A stretch of 42,704 nucleotides of DNA, taken from Desulfobulbaceae bacterium (GTDB lineage: Bacteria; Desulfobacterota; Desulfobulbia; Desulfobulbales; Desulfocapsaceae). The position numbers and the translations under genes are program-made. The DNA lies in NCBI GenBank assembly GCA_019163335.1, contig JAFLKM010000038.1, positions 1 to 42,704 on the forward strand, given 5' to 3'. Shown here in pieces: positions 1 through 8,872 of the stretch (position 1 is the stretch's first letter; every line of letters starts with the position of its first letter). The notes beneath the pieces were generated by a model, which was not told the origin of the DNA, did no database searches, and was given only the letters and a program-made list of their open reading frames with translations.

Positions 1-2
1 GA

Positions 3-53
3 GGTGGTACACTTTTCATTGCCATTTTTGGTGCAGTTTTAGATTACCACTGA
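3..53 (+). CDS. possible C-terminal end of an upstream gene (partial)
   Basis: Frame 3 is open from the window edge to a TGA at 51-53. It encodes GGTLFIAIFGAVLDYH, a hydrophobic stretch that could be the last transmembrane segment of a membrane protein. The other plus frames give less protein-like sequence. With 16 residues no family can be named, and chance is possible. Confidence 0.25.
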   Translation, partial: GGTLFIAIFGAVLDYH

Positions 54-132
54 CATCTGTATTTCCTTATAAAAGAATAGAAAAAAGAATCCCTTATCGC
101 AACATCCTTGTATTCAGTAAGTTCTTAAGATA

Positions 133-174
133 GAATGACTAGCAATCCATTGAATGGATTATTGTCATAATTCT
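133..174. repeat. imperfect inverted repeat upstream of pilC
   Basis: The core is a perfect 7-bp dyad, AATCCAT at 144-150 and ATGGATT at 154-160, with a TGA loop. Flanking TGAC (136-139)/GTCA (164-167) and AGAA/TTCT extend the symmetry. No T-run follows, so it is not a convincing rho-independent terminator. It may be an operator or a weak terminator for the gene to the left. The rest of 54-291 is AT-rich and shows nothing else clear. Confidence 0.35.
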
Positions 175-291
175 ATATGTTTCAGTATATTCAACAATAG
201 ACTGTTCATATATGCTACTTTAGCAAAAAGTGATCTGTAATATTCAGCTATAAAATATTATCTACCCAACACGTCTAAGAGGGGATTAGTC

Positions 292-1503
292 ATGCCGGTT
301 TATGTGTGGAAAGGGGTAAATTCACAAGGAGTCAAACGCAAAGGTGAGGTAGAATCTCCTGATCAGGCTGCTGCCTTAGCACATGTTAAACGTCTCCGTA
401 TTCAAGACATTGTCATCAAAGAAAAACCGAAGGATCTATTTGAAAATATAGCTTTTTTTAAGCCTAAAGTAACTGGTAAAGATCTTGTAATCTTTACCAG
501 ACAACTTTCCACTATGATCGATGCCGGCTTACCCCTTATTCAAAGCCTGGAAATCCTAGCTAAACAGCAAGACAATGTTACCTTTAAAGCTGTCCTCACT
601 GCGATCAAGAGAGATGTAGAGACAGGCACGACCATAGCCGATGCCATGCGCAAGCACCCTACGGTCTTCGACAGCCTTTTTGCAAATATGATTGAGGCGG
701 GAGAAACAGGCGGTATTCTAGACACTATTCTTGGCCGTCTGGCAGCCTTTAAAGAAAAATCAATGGCCCTGACCAAAAAGATTAAAGGCGCGATGACATA
801 TCCTGCCATATGCCTTGCCATCTCTTTCCTGATTTTAGGAGTCATTTTAATTTTTGTCATTCCGGTATTCGAGGAGATGTTTTCCAGTATGGGAGCTGCA
901 CTCCCCATTCCCACTCAAATAGTTGTGCAGTTGAGTAATTTCGTAAAATCAAACTTTCTCTTTCTGATTATGGGCATATTTGCCATGGTATATGGTATTA
1001 AAAAAATATATCATACCGACAAAGGCCGATACAGAATTGATGCCATGCTCTTACGAGCACCGGTTATTGGCCCCCTCATCAGAAAAGTAGCCGTTGCGAA
1101 ATTTACAAGAACGCTCAGCACTATGCTTCAGAGTGGTGTTCCAATCCTCGACGCGCTCCAGGTTGTTGCCAGAACATCCGGCAACAAAGTCATTGAGGCA
1201 GCTGTACTTAGAGTTGCAGAAAGTATCAGCGAAGGACGGCCCATTGCTGAACCCCTGGAGGAGAGCGGTGTTTTCCCAAACATGGTTGTTCAGATGATTA
1301 ATGTTGGAGAATCAGTTGGTGCCCTTGATTCTATGCTAGCGAAAATAGCTGATTTTTATGACGAAGAGGTCGATCAAGCGGTAAGCAATCTCACCTCAAT
1401 GATTGAACCATTCATGATGGTTTTTTTAGGAGGAATGATAGGCGGTATCGTTGTAGCCATGTATCTGCCAATCTTTTCTATGGCATCTGTTGTGGGAGGA
1501 TAA
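292..1503 (+). CDS. pilC: type IV pilus inner-membrane platform protein PilC (GspF family)
   Basis: This 403-residue protein is the inner-membrane platform on which the PilB/PilT motors act during pilus assembly and retraction. It has the usual two T2SSF repeats, about residues 65-190 and 270-395. Both carry the family pattern: FTRQLSTMIDAGLPL early in repeat 1, FTRTLSTMLQSGVPILDAL in repeat 2, and GETGG and GESVG turns. There are three hydrophobic spans, two of them around residues 165-250 and one at the C-terminus. The start is supported by AGAGGGG about 8 bases upstream. Length is normal for the family. The pilB/pilT genes that normally sit beside it would lie left of the window. It is distinct from the more divergent GspF-type gene at 33715-34953, so the genome has at least two such platforms. 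Confidence 0.93.
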   Translation: MPVYVWKGVNSQGVKRKGEVESPDQAAALAHVKRLRIQDIVIKEKPKDLFENIAFFKPKVTGKDLVIFTRQLSTMIDAGLPLIQSLEILAKQQDNVTFKAVLTAIKRDVETGTTIADAMRKHPTVFDSLFANMIEAGETGGILDTILGRLAAFKEKSMALTKKIKGAMTYPAICLAISFLILGVILIFVIPVFEEMFSSMGAALPIPTQIVVQLSNFVKSNFLFLIMGIFAMVYGIKKIYHTDKGRYRIDAMLLRAPVIGPLIRKVAVAKFTRTLSTMLQSGVPILDALQVVARTSGNKVIEAAVLRVAESISEGRPIAEPLEESGVFPNMVVQMINVGESVGALDSMLAKIADFYDEEVDQAVSNLTSMIEPFMMVFLGGMIGGIVVAMYLPIFSMASVVGG

Positions 1504-1593
1504 CGCAACGATAAAATACATCATAGTTTTTTAACCTTTTAACAGATTGCCTTAATCAATAAATATTTTAAAATCATTCTCAAGGAGATCAAG

Positions 1594-1881
1594 ATGACAC
1601 TTACAAAGGCAGAATTAGTTCAGCACGTTTTTAAAACTCACAATACTCTTAGTAAAACTCAGGCCACAGAATCCGTTGAAGCCTTTCTCCGTATCTCAAA
1701 GAATACCCTGATCGATGGATCAGATCTCCTTCTCAGTGGTTTTGGGAAGTTTAATGTGAAGGACAAAAACTCACGACGAGGCCGCAACCCTCAAACAGGA
1801 GATGAACTTACATTAGACGCTCGTAGGGTAATTACCTTTAAGCCATCAGGAATTCTTCGGGATAAAATTAATAATTCTTAA
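1594..1881 (+). CDS. ihfA: integration host factor alpha subunit (HU/IHF family)
   Basis: This 95-residue nucleoid protein bends DNA as a dimer. The sequence shows the full DNABII fold: MTLTKAELVQHVF at the N-terminus, LSGFGKFNVKDKNSRRGRNP in the beta arm with the RNPQTG tip that intercalates in the minor groove, and a VITFKPSGILRDKIN C-terminus. The arm and tail resemble IHF alpha more than HU, although IHF beta or a lineage-specific HU cannot be excluded. A strong ribosome binding site (AAGGAG) lies 7 bases before the ATG. The gene follows pilC by 90 bp and could be cotranscribed. Confidence 0.88.
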   Translation: MTLTKAELVQHVFKTHNTLSKTQATESVEAFLRISKNTLIDGSDLLLSGFGKFNVKDKNSRRGRNPQTGDELTLDARRVITFKPSGILRDKINNS

Positions 1882-1971
1882 TTTGTGATTCTTTTTTCGA
1901 TTTATATTTAACTCTATTCAGCAACTCAATATGACCGACACAGGTTAATAAGTTGCAGACTCAATAGCCTT

Positions 1972-2916
1972 ATGGGGATCCCACCTTCATTTCAATATAT
2001 TCTGTCGGATTTGATCAGTTCCGACTCAAACTGGAGTCTTCACCCTTTTTTGGATGAAAATCCATCATCTTTCCTTAAACAGTCATTTGAGGATTTGGGG
2101 ATTCTCCATCCTCCTACTGTTCAACATTCAGATGGGGGTCGTTTTGAACTGATCTGTGGCCGTCAACGTTTCTATGCACTTCAAAAGTATTATAATCAGA
2201 CAAATCTCAATTGCCTGATTCTTCCACCTGAGCTCTCGGCACGGACTTTTTTACTTTACATCCTCACCGATCAACAGCTTCATAGTCCTCTCACTCCTAT
2301 GGAAACGGCTTTTTTCCTTAAATATTGCCTACTAAAGATTGACGAGAAGGAAGTTCTTTCTTTTTTTCTCCCGCGCCTAGGATATAAGCCACATGCAGAT
2401 ATCTTAAATCAATATATCAGCCTTTTGAAATTAGAAGAGAAAATTCAGCTACAGATCCATCATGGATTTATTGGAGAAAAACTCGCTTTTGAGTTTGTAG
2501 ATCTCCCGATTAATGACAGGAGAATCTTTTCTTATCTTATCGAATCACTACAACCGGGGGCAGGAAAACAAAGAAGGCTTATATCACTAAGTCGTGATAT
2601 AGCCCAACGTACACATCAATCAATCGCATCCCTTTTTGAAGAACAACCGTTTAAGCAAATCATCGATCATCAAGAGATGAATCCTCCGCAAAAAATCCAT
2701 TTTTTGCTAGAACTCTTACAAAAAATATTTTATTCAAGAAGCGATGATGCGGAAAAGGTCTTTACAGACAGAATAAGAAGACTTGATTTGCCAAACAACC
2801 TTACAGTGACACACAGTCTCAATTTTGAAAAAAATGAGGTTTACCTTACGATACGTTATCCAGACCTTCAAAGCTGCGAACATGCCTGGCTCAGCAATCA
2901 GAGCATCTTCAAATAA
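1972..2916 (+). CDS. solitary ParB/Spo0J-like protein
   Basis: This 314-residue protein resembles the N-terminal ParB (CTPase/nuclease-fold) domain. A segment near residues 40-75 reads like the ParB core, with CGRQRFYAL in place of the usual GERRxRA motif. It is followed by a region like the ENxQRxxLxPxExA helix (TDQQLHSPLTPMETAFF, about residues 103-119). Residues 120-200 are helical and could be the HTH-type centre domain. There is no parA beside it, so a plain chromosome-partition role is not supported by context. The ATG at 1972 has no visible Shine-Dalgarno, and no ATG, GTG or TTG lies upstream in frame before a stop. Family assignment is by motif resemblance only; its function is unknown. 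Confidence 0.6.
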   Translation: MGIPPSFQYILSDLISSDSNWSLHPFLDENPSSFLKQSFEDLGILHPPTVQHSDGGRFELICGRQRFYALQKYYNQTNLNCLILPPELSARTFLLYILTDQQLHSPLTPMETAFFLKYCLLKIDEKEVLSFFLPRLGYKPHADILNQYISLLKLEEKIQLQIHHGFIGEKLAFEFVDLPINDRRIFSYLIESLQPGAGKQRRLISLSRDIAQRTHQSIASLFEEQPFKQIIDHQEMNPPQKIHFLLELLQKIFYSRSDDAEKVFTDRIRRLDLPNNLTVTHSLNFEKNEVYLTIRYPDLQSCEHAWLSNQSIFK

Positions 2917-2971
2917 ATTTACAAAATGAATAAAAAAACTCTTTTTGGGTCAGACATGCTTCAGAAAAAAA

Positions 2972-4084
2972 CTATATAATATCCCCTTCAACCATTATAT
3001 CTGATCCTAAGCGACGATAGTGAACATTTTGCAAACGAATCGCATCTTGCTGACCGGTAATATTTAGCCCATCAACAACCGGCGTTCCACTGCTACCAGC
3101 AAAAATCGGAGCAATGAATAATTTTACATGATCAACCAGTTTCTGTTGCAAAAAAGCACCATGAACAGTGGCACCTCCCTCAACAAGCAATGATGTAACT
3201 CCTGCATCACAGGCGAGAACCTTTAGCACCTGCCGAAGCTCAAGCCGACCATCTTCGCCACATCCCACCTGGCGGACAACGACCTTCTCTGCTTTCATGA
3301 AGGTTTCTATTTTATCTGGACGGACATCAGGTCCGCAGAAAATCCAGGTAGTTGCTATCGATTCAAGGTGAAGGACTTTGGACAACGGTGAAATTGACAA
3401 ATGCGTGTCAAGGATAACGCGAAGAGGATCTCTTCCCCTTCGATGAGGCAAGCGAGTCGTCAGGGAAGGGTCATCGATCTTGATCGTTCTAGAACCAACC
3501 AGGATCGCATCAACACGATCACGAAGGAGATGAACCTTCTGGCTGGAAGCCGGCCCTGTCATCCAGCCACTCTGCTGCTGCTGATATGTGATGCGGCCAT
3601 CAAGACTGATCCCCGCCTTCATCACGACCCAGGGCAGCCCCTGAGTGATATATTTAATAAAAGGTCGATTCAGGGCACGACACTTAGCGGAAAGTATCCC
3701 ACTAACAACCTCAATTCCCTGACTTTGCAAATACCTGATCCCGCTGCCATGGACAAGAGGATTAGGATCTTCCATCCCAATCACCACCCGTTTGATACCA
3801 CTGGCGAGTATCGCCTTCGTACAGGGAGGTGTCCGTCCAGTATGATTACAGGGTTCAAGGGTCACATACAGGGTCGCGTTTTGGGCTAACGCTCCAGCCT
3901 TGCGCAAGGCATGGATTTCAGCATGGGGAGTTCCGGCTTTTTTATGATAGCCTTTGGCAATCAGGATTTTATCACGAACTACAACGGCCCCAACGCAGGG
4001 GTTAGGGGATGTCCGACCTTGCCCCTTCCGTGCTTCCTTCAGAGCCAAGAGCATATATTCCTGATCAACGTCAGGTGTCAGCAC
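2972..4084 (-). CDS. ribD: bifunctional riboflavin biosynthesis protein RibD
   Basis: This 370-residue enzyme does two consecutive steps of riboflavin synthesis: deamination of the GTP-derived pyrimidine, then reduction of its ribosyl side chain with NADPH. The N-terminal deaminase has the zinc motif HAEIHAL (His54, Glu56) and PCNHTGRTPPC (Cys79, Cys88). The C-terminal reductase starts near residue 150 (WVVMKAGISLDGRI) and contains SLLVEGGATVHGAFL. Length is typical. It is the last gene of the minus-strand cluster, 3 bp after nrdR. It converges on the ParB-like gene across 55 bp with no strong terminator visible. No FMN riboswitch precedes it and no other rib genes are in view. Confidence 0.95.
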   Translation of the reverse strand: MLTPDVDQEYMLLALKEARKGQGRTSPNPCVGAVVVRDKILIAKGYHKKAGTPHAEIHALRKAGALAQNATLYVTLEPCNHTGRTPPCTKAILASGIKRVVIGMEDPNPLVHGSGIRYLQSQGIEVVSGILSAKCRALNRPFIKYITQGLPWVVMKAGISLDGRITYQQQQSGWMTGPASSQKVHLLRDRVDAILVGSRTIKIDDPSLTTRLPHRRGRDPLRVILDTHLSISPLSKVLHLESIATTWIFCGPDVRPDKIETFMKAEKVVVRQVGCGEDGRLELRQVLKVLACDAGVTSLLVEGGATVHGAFLQQKLVDHVKLFIAPIFAGSSGTPVVDGLNITGQQDAIRLQNVHYRRLGSDIMVEGDII

Positions 4085-4087
4085 TTC

Positions 4088-4558
4088 TTATACACCTTTA
4101 GGATTTCTCGCGCCAATTAGGGTTTTCAGTTCATCGACAAACTCACTGACATCCTTAAACTGTCTATAAACGGAGGCGAATCGAACATAGGCGACCTCAT
4201 CAAGGGAGGGCAACCCCTCCATCACCCACTCGCCTATCACCTGAGAAGAGACTTCTTTAAGACCGAGATCCTGAAGTTTCTTCTCGATCTCATCAACAAA
4301 CGAATCAATTTCGTCACAGCTTACTGGCCTTTTCTCACACGCCTTTTCAAGTCCTGCAACCATCTTTTGACGATCCCAGACCTCCCGACGGCCATCTTTT
4401 TTTACCAACACCGGCATCATAACTTCCAGCCGCTCATACGTAGTAAAACGTTGATTGCAGGCGAGACAAGACCTTCGCCGTCTGGTAATAGTACTCTCTT
4501 TATTCAAACGGGAATCGATTACCTTATTGTCGAGATGACCACAGTAGGGACACTTCAT
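4088..4558 (-). CDS. nrdR: transcriptional repressor NrdR
   Basis: NrdR represses ribonucleotide reductase genes in response to ATP/dATP. The 156-residue protein has an N-terminal zinc ribbon with Cys3, Cys6, Cys31 and Cys34 and the conserved RRRRSCLACNQRFTTYER segment. An ATP-cone follows at about residues 48-138 (VLVKKDGRREVWDRQKMVAG). Length is normal. It lies between glyA (12 bp away) and ribD (3 bp away). The nrdR-ribD pairing is common in proteobacteria. No NrdR box or ribonucleotide reductase gene was seen in the window. Confidence 0.96.
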   Translation of the reverse strand: MKCPYCGHLDNKVIDSRLNKESTITRRRRSCLACNQRFTTYERLEVMMPVLVKKDGRREVWDRQKMVAGLEKACEKRPVSCDEIDSFVDEIEKKLQDLGLKEVSSQVIGEWVMEGLPSLDEVAYVRFASVYRQFKDVSEFVDELKTLIGARNPKGV

Positions 4559-4570
4559 AATTTCACGATA

Positions 4571-5821
4571 CTATTCAGGAGCATTAACAATATCAGAAAG
4601 AGGGAATCTAAGACATAGATCCCGTACCTCCTGGCGAACATTATTTATCGTCTGTTGATCCCGCATACCTATAATCCGATCAATCCAGTCGGCGATAAGA
4701 GCCATTTCTGGAACCTTCAACCCTCTAGTGGTAACCGTAGGTGTTCCAATGCGCACACCACTCGTCACAAACCGTGATTTAGTATCGAATGGGATTGCAT
4801 TCTTATTCACCGTCAAACCACCCTGTTCAAGAAGTTCTTCGGCGTCTTTTCCAGAAATTTCCTTATTACTTAAGTCTACCAGAAAGAGATGGTTGTCGGT
4901 TCCACCGGAGACTAATCTAAAGTTCCTGGCAGTCAAACCCGCAGCAAGGGCCTTGGCATTTGCAACAACCTGAATCTGATCCGCCTTGAAGGCATCACCC
5001 ATGGCTTCCTTAAAACCCACAGCCTTCGCTGCAATAACATGCATCAAAGGGCCGCCCTGGATACCTGGGAAGATATGACTGTTTAATGCCTTTGCCCATT
5101 TTTCCTTGGCCAGAATTAGCCCACCCCGGGGACCACGAAGGGTTTTATGGGTGGTTGTCGTGACAAAATCTGCATAGGGCACCGGAGAAGGATGCACTCC
5201 GGCGGCAACAAGACCAGCAATATGCGCCATATCCACCATGAGCAGAGCTCCTATCTCATCGGCTATTCTCCGAAAGGCGGCAAAGTCAATAAATCGTGGA
5301 TAAGCACTCGCACCTGCCACAATCATCTTGGGTTTATTTTCAAAGGCAAAGCGTTCAACTTTAGCCATATCAATCTGTTCCGTGTCACGCTCAACCCCAT
5401 AGGAAATGAAGTCAAATAACTGACCGGAGAAATTAACATTACTTCCATGGGTCAGATGGCCACCATGCGCAAGATCCATACCCAGAACCTTGTCCCCTGG
5501 TTTCAGAGTCGCAAAATAAACGGCCATATTGGCCTGAGATCCTGAGTGGGGCTGAACATTTGCATACTCAGCACCAAAAATCTCCTTAGCTCGGGAAATA
5601 GCTAACGTCTCAACCTCATCCGCGTACTCACAACCACCATAATAGCGTTTATGCGGATACCCTTCGGCATACTTATTTGTAAATATGGATCCCTGAGCCT
5701 CAAGAATGGCCTGCGAAGTTATATTTTCCGAGGCAATCAACTCTAACTGGTTATTTTGACGATCATATTCACGCCTGATACTGTCATAAATCTCCGGGTC
5801 TGTTTTCTGTAATGCGTTCAT
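4571..5821 (-). CDS. glyA: serine hydroxymethyltransferase
   Basis: GlyA converts serine and tetrahydrofolate to glycine and methylene-tetrahydrofolate using PLP. The 416-residue product has [10 protein letters not shown] near residue 27, HSGSQAN at 92-98 and the PLP lysine Lys226 in [14 protein letters not shown]. The C-terminal [11 protein letters not shown] segment is also present. The ATG is preceded by AAGG at a rather long spacing of about 11 bases. A 146-bp gap separates it from rpiB upstream, with only short inverted repeats (for example TACCCA/TGGGTA) and no glycine riboswitch. Cotranscription with rpiB and nrdR is likely. Confidence 0.97.
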   Translation of the reverse strand: MNALQKTDPEIYDSIRREYDRQNNQLELIASENITSQAILEAQGSIFTNKYAEGYPHKRYYGGCEYADEVETLAISRAKEIFGAEYANVQPHSGSQANMAVYFATLKPGDKVLGMDLAHGGHLTHGSNVNFSGQLFDFISYGVERDTEQIDMAKVERFAFENKPKMIVAGASAYPRFIDFAAFRRIADEIGALLMVDMAHIAGLVAAGVHPSPVPYADFVTTTTHKTLRGPRGGLILAKEKWAKALNSHIFPGIQGGPLMHVIAAKAVGFKEAMGDAFKADQIQVVANAKALAAGLTARNFRLVSGGTDNHLFLVDLSNKEISGKDAEELLEQGGLTVNKNAIPFDTKSRFVTSGVRIGTPTVTTRGLKVPEMALIADWIDRIIGMRDQQTINNVRQEVRDLCLRFPLSDIVNAPE

Positions 5822-5967
5822 ATCAGGAATACCTTTTTCTTTTACCGTTTAAAAAAATTACAAAGGGAGGAGGAGAGCAATTGTACCCAATATTTCCTGG
5901 GATAGGCTGGGTATTTAGCCGGTTAGACCGATTCTCAAAATTTTTAATAAATTATAAACTTCCTGAA

Positions 5968-6399
5968 TCAACATTGGCTGAACTGCTCAATGCGCCCAAG
6001 ATGGCGGCCACCACTAAATTCAATGTCCAGCCATATCCGGACAATATCTTCAGCAACACCAATACCAATTACCCGTTCACCCATACATAGTACATTGGCA
6101 TTATTATGCTCACGACTCATCCGGGCGGTATAATGATCATGACAGAGAGCAGCTCGTACATGTTGAAACCTATTTGCAGCCATGGACATCCCGATACCCG
6201 TTCCGCAAATCAATATCCCTCGATCCATTGCGCCGGCGTCAACCTGTTCACAAACCAGTTTGGCTAAATCAGGATAATCAACAGATTCCCTGGAATAACA
6301 ACCTAGATCGTGAACCTCATGGCCAAGATCGGTAACAAGTCCCCGAATCATTTCTTTCAAGTGAAACCCACCATGATCCGCACCAATTGCTATCTTCAC
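5968..6399 (-). CDS. rpiB: ribose-5-phosphate isomerase B
   Basis: RpiB interconverts ribose 5-phosphate and ribulose 5-phosphate in the cytoplasm. The 143-residue protein has GADHGGFHLKE at the N-terminus, the active-site segment CGTGIGMSMAANR and HNNANVLCMG, all RpiB/LacA-family signatures. The start is a GTG at 6397-6399 with AGGAG about 7 bases upstream. It lies 38 bp downstream of fabF and upstream of glyA. This order is common in Desulfobacterota and Geobacter-like genomes. Confidence 0.94.
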   Translation of the reverse strand: MKIAIGADHGGFHLKEMIRGLVTDLGHEVHDLGCYSRESVDYPDLAKLVCEQVDAGAMDRGILICGTGIGMSMAANRFQHVRAALCHDHYTARMSREHNNANVLCMGERVIGIGVAEDIVRIWLDIEFSGGRHLGRIEQFSQC

Positions 6400-6437
6400 A
6401 TCACACTCCTGTCAAAGGCTCTGTCCTTTACTTTCAT

Positions 6438-7682
6438 TTAACCATCATAGCGCTGCATGGCGATAACACCATTCGTGCCACCAAAACCGAAAGAGTTAGA
6501 CAATGCCGCACGAATCTGCATTTTTCTCGCCTTATTGGGGACATAATCAAGATCACACTCGGGACTCGCCTCTTGCAAATTCATTGTAGGAGGGGCTATC
6601 TGCTCGAGAATACTAAGCGCAGTGAAAGCAGCCTCAATTCCACCAGCGGCCCCAAGCATGTGGCCAGTCATGGATTTAGTGGAACTGATCGCAAGTCGTT
6701 TGGCGTGATCACCAAAGACTGTCTTGATGGCCTGCGTTTCACAGCGATCATTGAGCGGCGTCGAAGTCCCGTGGGCATTAATATAATCTATATCTTCGGG
6801 CTTAAGCCCTGCATCCTGGAGGGCCAATCGCATACAACGCGCAGCCCCTTCTCCATCTTCAGGAGGAGCAGCGATATGATAGGCGTCACTACTTGCGCCA
6901 TATCCGGTAATTTCGGCATAAATCCTGGCTCCCCGACCTAAGGCATGCTCAAGTTCTTCCACCACAAGCATCCCCGCCCCTTCTGCCATGATAAAACCAT
7001 CCCGATCCTTATCAAAAGGCCGAGATGCCAATGTTGGCGCATCATTACGGGTAGAGAGCGCCTTCATGGAGGAGAATCCGCCAACACCAAGGGGGCAGAT
7101 TACGGACTCGGAACCGCCCGTGATCACCATATCGCAACTCCCATAGACGATGGAGCGATAGGCCTCACCGACAGCATGGGTTCCAGCGGCGCAGGCCGTG
7201 GAAAGGGCCAGGTTAGGCCCCTTTGCTCCAAGCTGCATGGAGATGTGGCCAGACGGCATGTTGGGAATAGCCATGGGAATAAAAAAAGGAGAAATGCGTT
7301 TGGGGCCACGTTCAAGACAACTTAGATGGTTTTGCTCAATGGTAGGCAAGCCCCCCATCCCACAACCGGTAATGACCCCTACACGCTGACTATTGGCGTC
7401 ATTAATGATTGCCCCACTATCTTCATAGGCCAGCCGGGCGGCAGCAATGCCGTACTGAACAAAGAGATCAAGATGTTTAGCAAGTTTTTTTTCAATAAAA
7501 TCTTCGACCTGAAAATCCTTGACCTCTGCAGCTATCTTCACTGCGTAATCGCTGGTATCAAAACGGGTAATAAGCCCCACCCCACTGATTCCGGCACAGA
7601 TATTTTCCCAAGTCTTGCGAGTTCCAGTACCAAGGGGCGTAACCAGTCCAACACCTGTAACGACAACTCTGCGCTTTGTCAT
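6438..7682 (-). CDS. fabF: beta-ketoacyl-ACP synthase II
   Basis: FabF condenses malonyl-ACP with growing acyl-ACP. The product is 414 residues from the ATG at 7682, chosen because AAGGGAG lies 7 bases before it and MTKRRVVVTGVG is the usual N-terminus; a start at 7721 would add 13 unsupported residues. The catalytic Cys164 (STACAAGTHA) and both histidines (NAHGTSTPLND and STKSMTGHMLGAAGG) are present, along with the glycine-rich end SFGFGGTNG. It follows acpP with a hairpin in the spacer. Confidence 0.97.
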   Translation of the reverse strand: MTKRRVVVTGVGLVTPLGTGTRKTWENICAGISGVGLITRFDTSDYAVKIAAEVKDFQVEDFIEKKLAKHLDLFVQYGIAAARLAYEDSGAIINDANSQRVGVITGCGMGGLPTIEQNHLSCLERGPKRISPFFIPMAIPNMPSGHISMQLGAKGPNLALSTACAAGTHAVGEAYRSIVYGSCDMVITGGSESVICPLGVGGFSSMKALSTRNDAPTLASRPFDKDRDGFIMAEGAGMLVVEELEHALGRGARIYAEITGYGASSDAYHIAAPPEDGEGAARCMRLALQDAGLKPEDIDYINAHGTSTPLNDRCETQAIKTVFGDHAKRLAISSTKSMTGHMLGAAGGIEAAFTALSILEQIAPPTMNLQEASPECDLDYVPNKARKMQIRAALSNSFGFGGTNGVIAMQRYDG

Positions 7683-7719
7683 ATAAACTCCCTTCAGGCC
7701 AAAGGATTCATTTTCATAC

Positions 7720-7749
7720 AAGAGGCTGTCGCGTATCGCGAAGCCTCTT
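7720..7749. terminator. hairpin in the acpP-fabF spacer
   Basis: AAGAGGCT (7720-7727) pairs with AGCCTCTT (7742-7749), and an inner CGCG/CGCG stem closes on a TAT loop. On the plus strand it is followed by a T-run, but the flanking genes run on the minus strand, where no T-run follows. It may therefore act as an mRNA processing or stability element between acpP and fabF. Its function is inferred. Confidence 0.5.
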
Positions 7750-7767
7750 TTTTCTTAATTGAATAAG

Positions 7768-7998
7768 TTATTTAAGCTTGTTGACATAGTCAATGGCATT
7801 TTGGACGGTATTGATCTTTTCCGCCTCTTCATCGGGAATCTCCACATCAAACTCCTCTTCCATGGCCATGATCAGCTCCACAAGATCAAGGGAGTCTGCA
7901 CCAAGATCATCGACAAAAGACGCATTAGGAACCACTTTATCTTTTTCTACACTCAACTGCTCAACAATAATATCGACCATCTGTTGTTCTATTGACAT
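7768..7998 (-). CDS. acpP: acyl carrier protein
   Basis: This 76-residue acidic protein carries acyl chains during fatty-acid synthesis. The phosphopantetheine attachment site is Ser36 in [18 protein letters not shown], and the rest matches the four-helix ACP fold. GGGAG lies about 7 bases before the ATG. It sits between fabG and fabF, the classical order. Hairpins in both flanking spacers could separate its mRNA level from that of its neighbours. Confidence 0.97.
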   Translation of the reverse strand: MSIEQQMVDIIVEQLSVEKDKVVPNASFVDDLGADSLDLVELIMAMEEEFDVEIPDEEAEKINTVQNAIDYVNKLK

Positions 7999-8061
7999 TT
8001 TTTTCTCCCATTTTTTAACGTATTAATAATAAAAAATACTATTCCACCAGAATATCACTCA

Positions 8062-8090
8062 GCTGGAAAAGGTTAAAATTTTCTTCCAGC
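8062..8090. repeat. inverted repeat in the fabG-acpP spacer
   Basis: GCTGGAA (8062-8068) and TTCCAGC (8084-8090) form a 7-bp stem around an AT-rich 15-base loop in the 130-bp gap upstream of acpP. No clear T-run or promoter is next to it. It could be an mRNA processing site or a protein-binding site. Confidence 0.4.
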
Positions 8091-8128
8091 ATTTAACTCC
8101 AAAGAAGCAAGATCGCTCAAGTCTTCCT

Positions 8129-8872
8129 CTACATATACATCCCACCATTCACATGTAATACTTGACCGGTGACATATCGACCATCCTCACCCAGCAGATA
8201 GGCTACAGCCCCTGCTACATCTTCCGGCGTCCCGAGAGATGCCAAAGGGACTTCAGCCTTGATCTTTTCCTGAATTCCTTCGGATAATGAACTCGTCATG
8301 TCGGTCACAATATACCCGGGTGCAACCCCGTTGACCGTAATATTGCGAGAAGCAAACTCCCTCGCCATGGACTTGGTCAAACCAACAAGTCCTGCCTTGG
8401 CGGCAGCATAATTAATTTGTCCAGCGTTTCCGGTGTAGCCTATGACGGAGGTAATGTTGACGATACGGCCCCATTTTTTCTTCATCATTCCTCGAGATGC
8501 AGCCTTAGCACAAAGAAAAGCACCTTTCAGGTTGGTATCAAGCACCAGATCCCAATCCGTCTCTTTCATCCTGGCCATCAACCCGTCTCGAGTTATCCCG
8601 GCATTATTGACGAGAATATCCAAAGATCCAGACTCAGTCACAATCTGTTTGATTGCCTCCTGCACCTGCTCTCCGTCTGCCACATCAAAACAAAGAATAT
8701 CTGCACGACCACCTGCATTCTCAATTAGCAGTTTGCTTTCTTCAGCAGCCGCTGGATTTGCCACATAATTAATAAAAACGTGCGCGCCCAGACTACCAAT
8801 CCGTTGACATATGGCCCGTCCGATGCCCCGACTGCCGCCGGTTACAAGCGCTATTTTTCCAGTCAAACTCAT
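8129..8872 (-). CDS. fabG: 3-oxoacyl-ACP reductase
   Basis: FabG reduces beta-ketoacyl-ACP with NADPH. The protein is 247 residues from the ATG at 8872. That start overlaps the etfA stop as ATGA and has GGGGG about 5 bases upstream; a start 4 codons earlier is less likely. It is an SDR with TGGSRGIGRA near residue 11, NNAGITRDGLMARM, the catalytic ITSVIGYTGNAGQINYAAAK segment (Ser, Tyr, Lys) and PGYIVTDMT. Translational coupling to etfA is strong evidence for one operon. Confidence 0.96.
   Translation of the reverse strand: MSLTGKIALVTGGSRGIGRAICQRIGSLGAHVFINYVANPAAAEESKLLIENAGGRADILCFDVADGEQVQEAIKQIVTESGSLDILVNNAGITRDGLMARMKETDWDLVLDTNLKGAFLCAKAASRGMMKKKWGRIVNITSVIGYTGNAGQINYAAAKAGLVGLTKSMAREFASRNITVNGVAPGYIVTDMTSSLSEGIQEKIKAEVPLASLGTPEDVAGAVAYLLGEDGRYVTGQVLHVNGGMYM

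Noticed and set aside
1-30. Possible sigma-54 promoter (TGGTAC...TTGCC).
   Set aside because: The spacing between GG and GC is not the required 10 bases.
2917-2971. Terminator between the ParB-like gene and ribD.
   Set aside because: Only AT-rich partial pairings; no stem long enough to be convincing.
5822-5967. Glycine riboswitch upstream of glyA.
   Set aside because: Only short inverted repeats are present, with none of the conserved riboswitch cores.
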